DNA from: Schizochytrium sp. TIO01
Taxonomy: Eukaryota; Sar; Bigyra; Thraustochytrida; Thraustochytriidae
NCBI GenBank assembly: GCA_004764695.1
Contig: SMSO01000037.1
Location: 2,103,747-2,167,746, forward strand
Direction: 5' to 3'
Length of the DNA: 64,000 nucleotides
Shown: piece after piece, positions 43,110-54,696 of the stretch
How the letters are laid out: the number at the start of each line of letters is the position of its first letter
Numbering within the stretch: the first letter of the stretch is position 1
Program-made: the position numbers and the translations under genes
The notes under the pieces: generated by a model
Databases searched by the model: none
Told to the model about the DNA's origin: nothing
Seen by the model: only the letters and a program-made list of their open reading frames with translations

Positions 43110-44172
43110 GAAATGGAATGTGTCTCTCCATATGTCCACTTCCATCATCGCTGCCTCTTCGTTCCAGAAGTGGGAGTGGCATACGCGATGATGATGGCGC
43201 ACACGCCCAAAGAAAAAGAAAATTCGCACTTCACCTTTTGGCGATTACTGTACTTTAGTTTTGGAGATTGTTTTCACTTTACATCTGGGTAGGAATCACC
43301 TAATCAACCATTACTAGTAAGTAAGCAAGCTATTTTGTTTATTTGTTTGTTTATTTGATTGTTTATTTACGAAGCATAAATAAATAAATACTTAATTGTC
43401 TTCAAGTTGTTCGTTTTGTTGCAAATACCGTACTACTATGCGCTACCGGGGTTCTGAAGTAGGAGCTAAAGGCAGGCAGAGCATGCAGAACAGGGGGATT
43501 TCAGTCTTTTGATTAGCTAGGGTACAAGCTAAGTCCTCTTTTTGCTGTTGCATTAATTTTTCTTTCATTAAACTTTGTTTTTTATCTTCAATTACATTTT
43601 TAATTATTTTTAGGGAAGAAAAAAATTAGCGGGGGATTTACTTTCCTCCGCGAGCTCGAAATGCAGCATGGCAGTAGAGACTATTGGGGTATAGTTGTGT
43701 GAAAAGGTGCCTTTTCGATGGTGGGGCAGTTTGATAAGGACTTTGGAGAGTTGCCGACTGAAAAAGCACTCATGAGGGAATAGTTGGGATTGAGGGTGCC
43801 TTTTCTATCTTTGGTTTCTCAGAACTTGGCATTCTTTCACCCCCATTTTTTTTTTTTTTTTTTAAAAAGATCATTTCTCATTTTTATAAAAAGTAAAGTT
43901 TTTAATTTTAAAGGGGTAAAGAGTTAAATTAAAATGTCGGCACTTTGATTCGATTCTGAAATTAATATCGTGCGGTACTCAAGCTCGAATAAATCTGTCA
44001 AGTTTATCATCGCAACACACATTTGAGTGCGCCGGTGCTATTTCGCAATGTCATCGTGAATGTACAGGGGACCATTGTAACTTCACCAAGGCCTGCAGCT
44101 TTATCAAGCTTCAACTCATTAGATTAACTTATTCGATTTGCAAGCCATAGCGCGTTTTTCTCTGGTTCTGCA

Positions 44173-44238
44173 CATCCTCGTCATCCTTGTCATCCTCGTC
44201 ATCCTCGTCATCCTCGTCATCGGCATCCTCGTCATCGG
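44173..44238. repeat. 9-bp minisatellite (CATCCTCGT)
   Basis: Six to seven tandem copies of a 9-bp unit with small variants. Because the unit is a multiple of three, every frame stays open across it. Confidence 0.85.
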
Positions 44239-46353
44239 CTTATCATGCAATGGTATGAGCTTGAACTTTGCCAAACCTGTTTTTGTAGACTTGTGGCATC
44301 GTGGCATCGTGGGCGGCCATCATCACTGTCCACCACGCTTTGCTGTAGTGGTGATGCCTCAAGTCAGTTCTAGTGAACGGCAAATTCTGTATCCGGAAGC
44401 TTGCAGTTCTGAACACGCCTCAAACGGATACGGCCGTGTCTCGCAGGCTACTGTGAAGGATGCCGCTACGCAGCACAAATAATCGAATTAGTGCAAGACA
44501 ACGAAATCCTCTGCAAGTCTGACCACCCGGTTCACCAAATGTAATGCAACCCGTAATCCCATCCGTCAAATCACAGCAAAACTCCCACAATCTCATTAAA
44601 TCGCAGCCACGGGAGTTAAGCACATTTGAGAGGTCTATCTCCACCCCAAGATTGCCCAAGTTATGCTCCCAAACCCGGCGACTTCGAGTTCGAGAGTTTG
44701 GAGAGCGCCGTTTGCTCGTCTTCGGGAATGCGCTGCACGCGTCAAAATGAAGGCCTCTGAGAGATCAATTCCACACTCCCATTCTACGCATTCATTCGTT
44801 TGGGCATTCGAGCATTCATTCATCCATTTGGCGGGACTCCAAAAACCTTCTGTCACAAAAGCAGACGAATGTAGTTCTTTGGTAAATAACAAACAACTTC
44901 AAGAATTGCAATATACTCCTACTAAAGTTTTCCATAGCTGGAAACGCCTAAGGTAGAGCAGGACCTCCCGACCAGACCGCCCCAAGCTCTCCGTTCATTG
45001 GCAGTCAGCTCCTGAGCCACTTTCTTCAGAGTGGCTTCGAAATCAGCGTCCTCCTGGGCCCGAAGCGGTGACCTCGGCCCCTCTGTGGCGTCGTGGCCTG
45101 AGCCACGATCGATTGATCGATCGATCGATCGAGGTCTCCTCCACTCCTATCTCGCCGGGGATTTTTTCCCTCCTTTCATTTCCAGTTTACACATTCTTCC
45201 TTTTCAACTTTGTTTATTCCTTCATTTATATCTTTTAATAATTTTTTCAAATTAAATAATAATAAGAATACAAAGTTTAACTTCAAATAGAGTTTTCACC
45301 AAACCATGCATAGAACAGTTGTCTTTTATTCCTGCTTGTCTGCAATGGCACTTTCTTTAAAAGACAGTCTGTCTTTAAATCTCTGCTCTGTCTTTCTGAA
45401 AGGGTCTGAACATTCGAGATCGCAGAATAATGGAATGAATACCAACGGAGGGCTTCGAGGATGAAGAAGAGCCCAAAGGAGGTCGCCCGGAGGGCCTCGA
45501 AGGACGTACCGAGGGCGATCTGTAGCTTGTGAGCGGCGCCAGAAGCATCTGTAGCCAGCCTGAATATCGAGCTACACGCAAACTGCTCCGCGGGCATCGC
45601 GACTTTGCAGGACTAATTCCAAGCTTATTCTTCTTTTCTTTTCTTCTCTCTGCATATAAAATTCATTTCGCGATGATCACCATTTGGAACGTAGGTAATA
45701 GTTTTTTTAGTACCATCATTAGCAGTTACATACTACTGCTTAAGCATGTACATGCCTATGGTTTAGTAGGGTGGCGGAAATAGTTTTTTTGTTTTGTTTT
45801 GTTTGTTTTTAATTATGTCAGATAATACCGAAGGAGTCTGTAGGTACCTAGCTACGCACCCACTGCTTATTTTATAAAAGACGCTCGTCGTTAAATAAAG
45901 ATGTTTCATGAAGGTAAAAGCCGGGCAGGCAGAATCGGCCTGTCTCACGGCCGACGTATTTTATCAAAGATACCTATAAATAAAATTCGTCCTACAAGTA
46001 CCCTAGATATGGCTGCGGTCAAGTTTTAGTATTACCTGCCCCATGATGGTCACAGCACCGACCCTATTTATTTTATTTCTTTCATTTTGCCTTATTTTAT
46101 TTTATCTCACTTGCCTTATCTTTTGCAATTAATTAATTTTAGTTAGTCAATTATTTAATTGATTGATTGACTAATTAATTAAAAATCGATTAACGTCATC
46201 ATACGAGCATATATAGAAGTATAATGAGAGTTTTCTAGTCGTGCTCTAGAGGAAATGAAGGCATTCGTTCATTTATCATTACATGGACAGGTACAAAGAA
46301 ACAAGGACTAATGAATATAAGGAGAGGTCCATTGCATTGAGGAGGAGTCCATT

Positions 46354-46445
46354 TATCAATCAATCAATCGATGGATTGATTGATTGATCGATCGATGGAT
46401 TGAGAGATTGAGAGATTGAGAGATTGAGAGATTGAGTGATTGGTT
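46354..46445. repeat. ATCA/GATT inverted tract and GATTGAGA repeats
   Basis: A run of ATCA units meets a run of TTGA/GATT units at a CGATGG centre, forming a near-perfect palindrome. Next come four to five copies of an 8-bp GATTGAGA unit. Confidence 0.8.
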
Positions 46446-46959
46446 GAGTGTTTGTGTTTCTTTCGAGTTGTTTGTTTGCTCAGGCAGTCGATCGATTGAC
46501 CCATCGACAGTACGTGTATACAGGTCTGTCTATCTCTATCCTCGATCGAAGCTGCTTTCTGTGGAAGAAATAAAATACAGACCGTCCATGTGTTTGTTTA
46601 GCTTGTGAAGTGCAGACTTAGGCAGTGGATGAGAGCACCGCGTGAGTTCGCGAGGGTCTAGTTGGCGTGGCAAACCGAGCCTGGGCTGACTCAAGTCGAG
46701 TCAAAGCAAAGCAAAGCAAAACTAAGCAAAGCAATGCAAAGCAAAGCCCGCCCTCCTCCTCCTTCAAGCTGACAGCAATGTCGAGCGAGAGAAAGAACGT
46801 GAGCATGGGCAGCTAGCTAGCTAGCTATGCTTTGCTCTGCTCCGCTTCGAGCTTTCTTTATTTTTTATTTATTTAATTGTAAAAAGATTGTCTCTTTAGT
46901 TGTGTCTCCACAACGTTTGAAAGAAAACTGACTGACTGTCTACAGACGTCTGTAATAAG

Positions 46960-47185
46960 TTGCTAAGTCTCCAAATAAGTTACTAAGGTTCTAACTAAAT
47001 GAGTCACGAAGTCTTTAAAAAAGGTAAGGAAGTCTCTACCTAAATCTGAACAAGTAAAGAAGTCTTTAAATCAGTAAACAGGCATTTTTTTTTTAAATAA
47101 ATTATTAAATTATTTTAAAACATATTATTATTTTATTTTGCCTTTATTAAACCAGTGAGGAAGTCTTTAATGTAAATAAGGAGGT
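46960..47185. repeat. diverged repeats around AAGTCTTTAA
   Basis: The phrase GGAAGTCTTTAA or close variants recurs at least six times over about 220 bp, with irregular spacing of about 30-50 bp. It looks like an old minisatellite broken up by substitutions and an AT-rich insertion. Confidence 0.55.
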
Positions 47186-47610
47186 GACTAAGGAGGTCTC
47201 TGTGTATGTACAGCAGAAAGAAAAGGCCTCAGTGCCTTAACTTTCTTTGGCTTAACTTGAACTCCTGTGGCGTGCAAGGGCACGACAGAAGCCGCGCGGG
47301 AAAGGGCTCGCCGCTGGCTGCGACGGGCGGGAGGCTGGCTCGCTGCAGGCAGGCAGGCAGACAGGGTGCAGGGAAAGAACAGGCTCAGCGAGGGAGCGAG
47401 ACGTGCAGACTTGAGATCGATTGCAGTGCCCACCTCGTCCAGCCAATGCCTTCAATGGTGTTTTATTTGTGATTGAGTTCTCTGCTTTATAAAAAATTGT
47501 TTGGCTTTTAGTGAATGAAAAATTCATTCATTCATTCATTCAGGTTTTTTCATGGTAAGTGAATAAATGATCAGTTGTAGGTTTGATTGATGTTTGATCA
47601 TTGTCAGTGA

Positions 47611-47791
<181 letters not shown>

Positions 47792-48124
47792 CAGGAAAGC
47801 AGATAAATACGAGGTTCTTTCTCTCTTTTTTGGTCTCTGTTTGCAAACTCACTTGGGCAGCTAGTTGGCTGTGAGATGAACGCAGCACAGAGAAGGTGTA
47901 GGTGGTAGATATTGAAGATCTTCACTGTAATGCGCTGCGATGACGAGACCACAGACGAGGCAAAAGTCACTCATTCCATGTTGAACTAGGTAGTAGTAGT
48001 TGGAGTCATTCATTGGTTTATTTATGTTGCGCTGATGGGGATAGAAACAAAAATGGGCTAGATGGGTATTAGTACAAAATAAAGAATAAAATACTACGTA
48101 AGCTATTCTCTACATACTATACGT

Positions 48125-48200
48125 CTATGTATATGTATATATATATGTATGTGTCTATATGTCTATGTATATGTCTCTGTATATGTATATGTATAAAGTT
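48125..48200. repeat. TATG-type degenerate microsatellite
   Basis: About 75 bp of alternating TATG/TATA/TCTG units within AT-rich DNA upstream of the PFK-2/FBPase-2 gene. Confidence 0.75.
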
Positions 48201-48925
48201 GAGAATGAAAGCGATGATCATTTTTATTTTTTACTTTATTTATATATTATTTTTAAAGAAACACATTTTAGGAAAAGAAGCATTAATCACGATAACAAAA
48301 AACAAAACTAAAACTAAAACTGAAGAGGAGAGAGAAAAGGAGAGAAAGTGGAGGCAACAAAAGGGCAACAAGCAGAGCTCCACCACCAACTCACGCGGCG
48401 CACGAAGCGTGACGGCCCGTGAGAGTTCCTTTGCACGGGGCTGGCCGCGGATAAACGCACACGTCGGCCCATAGGTCTTACACATCGACTCGGAGGTTGT
48501 GCGCCAAGCCCGTACGCGCCCCTTCCACGGACCTGTGGAGGCCGGCGTCTAGGTTCTAGGCGAATCCTCTGCTTGTGCTTTATTATTCTGCGTCGAGAGC
48601 TTTCTTCCTTGCTCTCGTCTCATCGTGAACTCGTGTTGCCTACCCTGCTGAGAGCTAATTGCGTTGGGCCGATCAAGCAAGCTACCTGGGCCGAAGCACC
48701 CTAAACCCGATTCTATTTTGACTGAGAAGGACGTCACTGCTGTACGTCCCCTGCAAAAGTCAAACTAACCTCAAAACTAAAAGTTGAGGACCTGTCGCTC
48801 ACCCCGGACGATAAGTGCCTCTTCTTGCTCATCCAAGGCGACTCCCTTTTGGAGACTGTTGTCGAAATTAACAAGGCTTTCCAGAAGTGAGTTCTTATCA
48901 TCAGAGAAACCTCTTTACAGAGACA

Positions 48926-51283
48926 ATGAGCGACAATAACAACAATAACGTCAGCGATTCCAAGGTAGCAAAGCGTGCCAAGCCGCACCGCTCGATGGAG
49001 GCGGCATGGTCGTACCTTCTGTATCTGGAAGAGGACAGCAAAACGCAAAAGGACAAAGATAAAAAGGCTGCTGAGATGGTCACCAAAGCAGCCGCTGCGA
49101 ACGCAGATGGCACAGCAAAGCTTGAGATTACAGCAAACGGCATCACAAGTAATGGGGGCTCAAACGCCGCATTATCCTCAACCACATCTGCGTCTGGAAA
49201 CGGCCCGATGGGCCACGCAGCAGGCGATAGCAACGGAACCCCCAAGACTGCTGAGGGCGATGGAGACAGCAAACCTGACACCGATGAAATCCCTGTGGAT
49301 CATCAATTGCTCCATCTCAATGACGGAGCCAAGCTCTTTGTATGCATGGTGGGCAAACCGGCTCGCGGCAAAACTTTTTTGGCAGCCAAGCTGCAGCGTT
49401 ACCTCGAATGGCTCGACTACAGAGTCAAGCATGTGGATACGGTTGCCGTACGACAGAAAATGTTCAAAAAGGTCAAACCTGATGACTTTTTTGACCCGCA
49501 CCGCGAGGAAACCAAGCAGCAACGCCGTGATGCACATGAGGAAGCGCTTAAACAGTCTGTGGAGTGGCTGCAATCTGGTGGGCAGGCCGTAATCTATGAT
49601 GCGTCCAACAGCACCCGCGAGAGGCGCAAGTGGATCGCAGACTACATCGAGAAGAACCTCGTGGACAAGACTGAAAACGAGACCGTGATGTCGCACCGAA
49701 TTCTATGGGTCGAGAGCGTCTGCGACAACCAGACTTTCATTGTGCAGAACTTCTTGGAGCTACGCAAGAAGAACCCTGACTTTTGTGAATACAAGGAGCT
49801 TGACGACGACTCCGCCTCGCTCAAGTTCCTAGAAAAGCTTAAATACCATGATGACGAGTATGAGACGCTGGATGCAACCAAGGAGGACATTAGCTTTATC
49901 CGTCTTTTAGACTTTGGCCAGTCCGTGCTGGTCAACAAGATCCACGGCTTTATTGAGTCCAAGCTCGTGTCCTTTTGTATGAATATTCACATGGAACCGC
50001 GTGTAATTATCCTTATGCGCCATGGTCAGTCAGAGTTCAACCTCGAAGACCGTATTGGTGGTGACCCGGATCTCACCGAGGATGGCAAGCTTTTTGCCAA
50101 GAACTTGGCCAAGTTTATTGACGATGAGGCACCGTATGGACTGCAACCGCACGAAGAAGATGACGAGGATGATGAGGACGAGGACGAGGAGAACGAGACA
50201 GCAGCAGCTGCTGCTGCTGCTGCAACTTCGTCTTCTGCACCTGCAACCTCAGCTAGTGTGGGCGTTCATAGTGGAGCTGAGAATGGTGCCGAGGAATCCA
50301 CTGATAAGAAGAACGCCTCTCCTGCAGTCGCTGATGGCGATGACAATAAGAAAGAGGAAGGTAGCAATGGTGTAAAAGCTGAAGAGGCCAATTCCCAGGA
50401 AGCTACCGTTGAGGGAGGAGAAGGCGCCAAGAAATCTGATACTCCCGCTGCGAACTCCGCTGGGGGCTCAGATGAAGATAATGAAATGGGAGACGAAGAT
50501 GAGGATGACCTTGAGCTAGAGCGCCTAAAGGCCAAGAACCCGTACGCCTTCGACCCGGCTAAGGACCTTTTCGTTTGGACCTCGATCCTCCAGCGCACTC
50601 TTCAAACTGTACAGCATATCAAGTGCCGTGCAACAGTGTCCTGGGTTTCCCTTTCGGAGATTGACGCTGGTGTATGCGAGTGCATGACGTACAAGGAGTT
50701 TCGTGAGCAGCTTGCGACACAGTTCATGAAACGTCAGCGCAACAAGGCAACATGGCGTTACCCTGGTGGTGAGAGTTACCTTGATGTAAAGAAGCGCCTT
50801 GAGCCTGTGATTTTTGAACTCGAGCGCCAGCGCAAGCCTGTGTTGGTCTGTGCCCATCGTGCTGTGATTCGCTGCTTGTACAGCTACTTTTGTGGAATTC
50901 CTATCACTAAAGCACCTTTCCTCCCAGTGCCTCTCCACACAGCCCTGGTTCTCACACCAACCTCTCATGGTTGGACTGAGACACGCACGCCAATCGAGCC
51001 GAGCGTTGGCGATCTTGGTGCACATGAACTGAAGAACAAAGACCACGATGTTCACGCTGCTGCTGCCAAGATCCGCAAGTCTCAAGCAAAGAAGCGCCGC
51101 TTGGAACTTCAAGCCAAGCAAGAGGCACGCGATGCCGCTGCACGTGTTGCTCGGCAGAAACTAACAGATGACACAGACCAGACCACCAAAACTGCTTCCA
51201 AGGAAGAGAAAGCTGCTGCCCAAGAAGAAGCTGCTGCCTCGGAGACCGCAGCATTGAATCCTCCCACTGCCCCAGTGGAGTGA
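48926..51283 (+). CDS. 6-phosphofructo-2-kinase/fructose-2,6-bisphosphatase
   Basis: Bifunctional enzyme of 785 residues that makes and removes fructose 2,6-bisphosphate, the main allosteric switch between glycolysis and gluconeogenesis. The start is the ATG at 48926. Residues 1-130 are low-complexity. The kinase half has the P-loop GKPARGKT at about 142-149, DFFDP and a Walker-B-like AVIYDASNSTRERR. The phosphatase half starts with LMRHGQSEFN (about residue 363; RHG catalytic His), and includes FVWTSILQRTLQT, EIDAGVCECMTYKEF, RYPGGESYLD and VLVCAHRAVIRCL, with the second His at about 643. Between KFIDDEAPYG and FVWTS, where known enzymes have some 8 residues, there is an insert of about 140 residues of Asp/Glu, poly-Ala and Glu/Gly/Ser. 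A charged Ala/Lys/Glu tail ends the protein. All key residues appear intact. Confidence 0.94.
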   Translation: MSDNNNNNVSDSKVAKRAKPHRSMEAAWSYLLYLEEDSKTQKDKDKKAAEMVTKAAAANADGTAKLEITANGITSNGGSNAALSSTTSASGNGPMGHAAGDSNGTPKTAEGDGDSKPDTDEIPVDHQLLHLNDGAKLFVCMVGKPARGKTFLAAKLQRYLEWLDYRVKHVDTVAVRQKMFKKVKPDDFFDPHREETKQQRRDAHEEALKQSVEWLQSGGQAVIYDASNSTRERRKWIADYIEKNLVDKTENETVMSHRILWVESVCDNQTFIVQNFLELRKKNPDFCEYKELDDDSASLKFLEKLKYHDDEYETLDATKEDISFIRLLDFGQSVLVNKIHGFIESKLVSFCMNIHMEPRVIILMRHGQSEFNLEDRIGGDPDLTEDGKLFAKNLAKFIDDEAPYGLQPHEEDDEDDEDEDEENETAAAAAAAATSSSAPATSASVGVHSGAENGAEESTDKKNASPAVADGDDNKKEEGSNGVKAEEANSQEATVEGGEGAKKSDTPAANSAGGSDEDNEMGDEDEDDLELERLKAKNPYAFDPAKDLFVWTSILQRTLQTVQHIKCRATVSWVSLSEIDAGVCECMTYKEFREQLATQFMKRQRNKATWRYPGGESYLDVKKRLEPVIFELERQRKPVLVCAHRAVIRCLYSYFCGIPITKAPFLPVPLHTALVLTPTSHGWTETRTPIEPSVGDLGAHELKNKDHDVHAAAAKIRKSQAKKRRLELQAKQEARDAAARVARQKLTDDTDQTTKTASKEEKAAAQEEAAASETAALNPPTAPVE

Positions 51284-52191
51284 TTTCTGTGCATTCAGCG
51301 ATCATAGTTCGCGCATCCATAATGTAGCCACGGCAGATCTTCTGTAATGCTACTAATTCTGCACCCCGAATAAGGCTAATCCCCTCTCTCTGGTTGCGAT
51401 TATCTCTTTCTCTATAATAGTTTGTTCTGAAGTTTCTTTACTGCATCGAAAATTCAAAGCTAAGCTTTAGTAGATAAGAAGCTCTCAGCATTTCCAGGTT
51501 TATTTTTTAAGTAAATCCACCCCGCATCTCAAAAACTCTGTTTCATGCATCGTACACGTCTACTTTGCGCGGTGGCTTCCATTGTGTTTTGATTGTGGTG
51601 GCTTCCTAGGTAGCTAGCTGGGTTTTTAGTGCTTTTGTTCTTCTTGGGATGATGTACTGTCCTTGTTTATATTAGGACCAGTGTGTTGTTTTGCCCTTGC
51701 AAAGCTTTCAGAAACTTATATATCGAAGCTAGTATGAGCAGGTCGCAATTGCAACTCTAGTTCATGCTACAATCAAGATTGCGGTCACCAGCTACTTAAG
51801 TCACTATCGCAAACGTCTCTGTGTGGTCTCATTGGATCACGATACCTTTTCATATTTCGCAAATTACGTATTTCTTAACATCTTTCTTTATTCATCTACT
51901 GCACATCCTATCACCACTTTTGCTTCCTTATATAATCTTCTTGTCCACCCTAATTAAATCGAGACCACAGGTTCAAAGTGAAAGCTCCATGCGTTTTTTT
52001 GATCTCGTGGCATCGACTTCTTGAAATCAATCCATGGTCCAAGTCACATCAGCGAATATGTCCTTTGAGTTGATTCCAATTGACATTAACAGTAAGACAC
52101 CAGCGACTTGGTTGGTGGTAAAACCTTTCTTTGTTAGCTTGCGTCCACGCTCGAGTGTGCCAAGGATTTCGGCTTCGTTAAAGCTGCCAGA
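51284..52191. other. intergenic region before METTL5-like gene
   Basis: 900 bp, mostly T-rich. A minus-strand frame (52027-52284) overlaps the METTL5 start and shows no recognisable domain, so it is treated as a shadow. No RNA gene was found. Confidence 0.4.
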
Positions 52192-52992
52192 ATGAAGCTT
52201 AAGCAGTTTGAGAGCATCCTCAGTCAGGTTGAGGCCTTCCGCGAGCCTCGATGGGACCTTGAGCAGTACCCAACCTCGGCTCACATTGCCTCGCGCATCT
52301 TGTATACAGCGGACCAGACCTACGGTGACATTGAGGACAAGACTGTTCTTGATCTTGGATGCGGAACATGCATGCTTTCGATTGCAGCACAGGTTCTCGG
52401 AAGTGCTTATACCCTTGGCGTTGACCTTGACCCCAATGCACTGGAGGTTGCTGTGGATAACATTGAGGAGATGGAGGTTGACATTGATCTCTTAAATGCC
52501 AATATTTTGAGTAGCGATTTGCCTCTTCCTGATGCTAGCTTCGACACAGTTGTGATGAATCCACCATTTGGTACAAGAACTAAGGGTGCAGATGTTCAGT
52601 TTTTAGAAACTGCGCTGCGTCTCTCTAAACACGCAGTGTATTCACTTCACAAATCATCAACGCGCGCATTTCTTGAGCGCAAAGCGACCAAAGACTGGGG
52701 AGTATCTTTTGAGGTCATTGCACAACTTCGCTTTGATATTCCTAAGATGTATAAGTTTCACAAAAAGCAAACAGCTGATGTTATGGTAGACCTCATTCGC
52801 CTTTGCAAGCCTAATGCCCCGGCTGAAGCACAAGGTGAGGTCAATGTCGCAACCTCGCCAATGCCTTCTCCGGCGCCTACTCCAGCCCCGGGGTCCGAAC
52901 AGGGCACAAGCGGTGCCACTGCAGCAAGAGCTTCATCTAGTACGGCTGAAGCTTCTGTGTCTTTGGAGCAATTATCTTTGTCCGAGGAATAA
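52192..52992 (+). CDS. METTL5: METTL5-like 18S rRNA adenine-N6 methyltransferase
   Basis: 266 residues. The N-terminus KLKQFESILSQVEAFREPRWDLEQYPTSAHIASRILYT is a close match to METTL5, and the catalytic motifs follow: LDLGCG at 53-58 for S-adenosylmethionine binding, GVDLD at 76-80, and the NPPF signature (MNPPFGT) at 123-126, which marks N6-adenine methyltransferases. FLETALRL-KHAVYSLHKSSTR and YKFHKKQTADVMVDLIRL complete the fold. METTL5, stabilised by TRMT112, methylates one adenosine in helix 44 of 18S rRNA. After residue 215 there is a Pro/Ala/Ser-rich tail not found in animal METTL5. The start is set by the family N-terminus. It is convergent with THG1. Confidence 0.95.
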   Translation: MKLKQFESILSQVEAFREPRWDLEQYPTSAHIASRILYTADQTYGDIEDKTVLDLGCGTCMLSIAAQVLGSAYTLGVDLDPNALEVAVDNIEEMEVDIDLLNANILSSDLPLPDASFDTVVMNPPFGTRTKGADVQFLETALRLSKHAVYSLHKSSTRAFLERKATKDWGVSFEVIAQLRFDIPKMYKFHKKQTADVMVDLIRLCKPNAPAEAQGEVNVATSPMPSPAPTPAPGSEQGTSGATAARASSSTAEASVSLEQLSLSEE

Positions 52993-53310
52993 CAGTTGGA
53001 AGTCGAGCAGTCATCGCAATGATGAGGATAAATGTCGGCCGTTGCACCCAGAATACAAAGCATTGGTTTGTGACTTCTCTTCTCGTCAAATGAATACAAT
53101 TATCAGGCTCTTTGTCATCAGTCATGTTTGGTGTAATATATTAAATTCTTTTATCTCTGTCATCCTGGCAAAGTGATACAAAGCACAGTCTACTCTTTCC
53201 CTGAAAACGGACGTTGCTATTTCCTGTGCGTGCATCTAAGATGGTCTAGTTATCTACAAAGGGAAGTCAACATTAATATCATCCGGGACTTTAAGGCGAA
53301 GTTTGGCGTT
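52993..53310. other. short convergent spacer
   Basis: 318 bp between the stop codons of the METTL5-like gene (plus) and THG1 (minus). Both 3' UTRs must lie here, so transcripts may overlap. No gene seen. Confidence 0.5.
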
Positions 53311-54168
53311 TTAGGCATCATCAGCCTTGACCAGGTTCTCCCAGAAACTATCCTGCATAATGTCTTCATAAAAAACGCGAATAACCCGCTTCAAGCGTGT
53401 TTTCTTTGGAGGCTCCATCGAGGACAGTGAATCACGAGTGCGATCCATTATTGATTCTACATTCTTTTTTTGTTTTTCAGCAGTTGCCTTCTGTGCAGAA
53501 GGGATTGGGACTGCCTCCATGGCTCTTCGTAACACTGAACCCTTGCGAAATTGTGCAGGTTCGTTATTGTAGTTGATACCAAAGCGTGAAAAAAGAATCT
53601 CATGTTTGTCTTGTGAAAACGTTCCCGAGAGATCTGCCTCTGCTTCCGTAGTACTGCGACCACCCTTGTGCACCAAAGTCCAGAATGTAGTATTAAATAA
53701 GTTGTTCACGTGGCAATCAGCTTGACGCCAACGAAAGTAATCACGCAGGCTTTGGTCTGTAGGATAGAGCACAACACGAGCATCAAATTGTGGTGGTGCT
53801 TGTAGTGTGATATCTGGAAAGAACTTTGCCCAGTTGAACACATATGCTGACGAAAATAATGAAACAAGCAGTGAGAGAATTTTGGTCTTGCGACGCTTGA
53901 ATACCACAGCATTCCTTCGAAACACAAAGCTGTACTCATCACTCTGACCGTACCCAAGAATGATTTCTCCAAACTCTTCCATTACAGTCGAACCACATGC
54001 ATTCATGAGGTCAAGAGCTCGTTTGTCATTGGGTTTCGTGAACTCGTGCGCTTTGGTGAACTTTGTGAATCCACGCCCATCTAAGCGCACAACCATGTAA
54101 GTGCTAAGCAGACATACATCACTATTATCTTCAAACTTCCGCACGTATTCAAACGAAGAGTTCGCCAT
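53311..54168 (-). CDS. THG1: tRNA-His guanylyltransferase (THG1)
   Basis: 285 residues from the ATG at 54168; a longer frame begins only at a TTG. THG1 adds the essential G-1 to the 5' end of tRNA-His by 3'-5' polymerisation. Conserved elements are MANSSFEYVRKFE, VVRLDGRGFTKF with the metal ligand Asp30, and GYGQSDEYSFVF with Asp77 and Glu78, which align with the catalytic Asp/Asp/Glu of human THG1L. FDARVVLYP, DYFRWRQADCHVNNLFNTTFW and FSRFGINYNNEPAQFRKGSVL are further family blocks. The terminal segment VFYEDIMQDSFWENL matches the DI-GD-FW end. Slightly longer than the 237-residue yeast enzyme because of a linker before the last strand. No intron. Confidence 0.95.
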   Translation of the reverse strand: MANSSFEYVRKFEDNSDVCLLSTYMVVRLDGRGFTKFTKAHEFTKPNDKRALDLMNACGSTVMEEFGEIILGYGQSDEYSFVFRRNAVVFKRRKTKILSLLVSLFSSAYVFNWAKFFPDITLQAPPQFDARVVLYPTDQSLRDYFRWRQADCHVNNLFNTTFWTLVHKGGRSTTEAEADLSGTFSQDKHEILFSRFGINYNNEPAQFRKGSVLRRAMEAVPIPSAQKATAEKQKKNVESIMDRTRDSLSSMEPPKKTRLKRVIRVFYEDIMQDSFWENLVKADDA

Positions 54169-54696
54169 TCTGCCTACGCGCTTCACGCTTGGTTTCAACC
54201 TTTGCCTGAGCCCCTGACCTTCACCTTCTCTTCGTTGACGATATCATTGTCATCCACTGGTCTTGCGCTCGCATAAATTCGGATAAATTAGAGTAATTCC
54301 GATTTCACCGAATTTCCGGTATGAGCTCGGTTTTCTTGCTTCAAAATTCGCTTGGGACTTTCGGATAACGTACCAAGAACGAGGAGCAACTATGGCAAGA
54401 ACATGTCGGTCACACCAAGTACACAGTATTCAAGGTAAGCTACATAGATAGATAACAGCAACTAGAAACTGCTGAATTCTTTAGAGCGTCACCCTGGAGT
54501 GATGTATGTGCGAAACCAAACGATTTATTCATTATTCAAGTATCGTGAGAAGATGTGATTATTTACAATGAGCTTTAAGTCGGAAAAACAAAGGGACTCC
54601 TTTCGATTAGGATCTGAAAACAGATAGATGGGACTTTGTGTCTGCACATTTAGCGAAATAGTGTGGCTTTCAGTGGACTGATCAAGCTACATCGCA
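54169..54696. other. boundary between THG1 promoter and AT-rich island
   Basis: About 530 bp. Immediately upstream of THG1 the DNA has ordinary composition, then becomes AT-rich towards 54500. No target-site duplication or terminal repeat marking an insertion edge could be identified by eye. Confidence 0.35.

Noticed and set aside
52027-52284. 85-codon minus-strand frame upstream of METTL5
   Set aside because: A third of it is antisense to the conserved METTL5 start, it has no domain, and no ATG context supports it.
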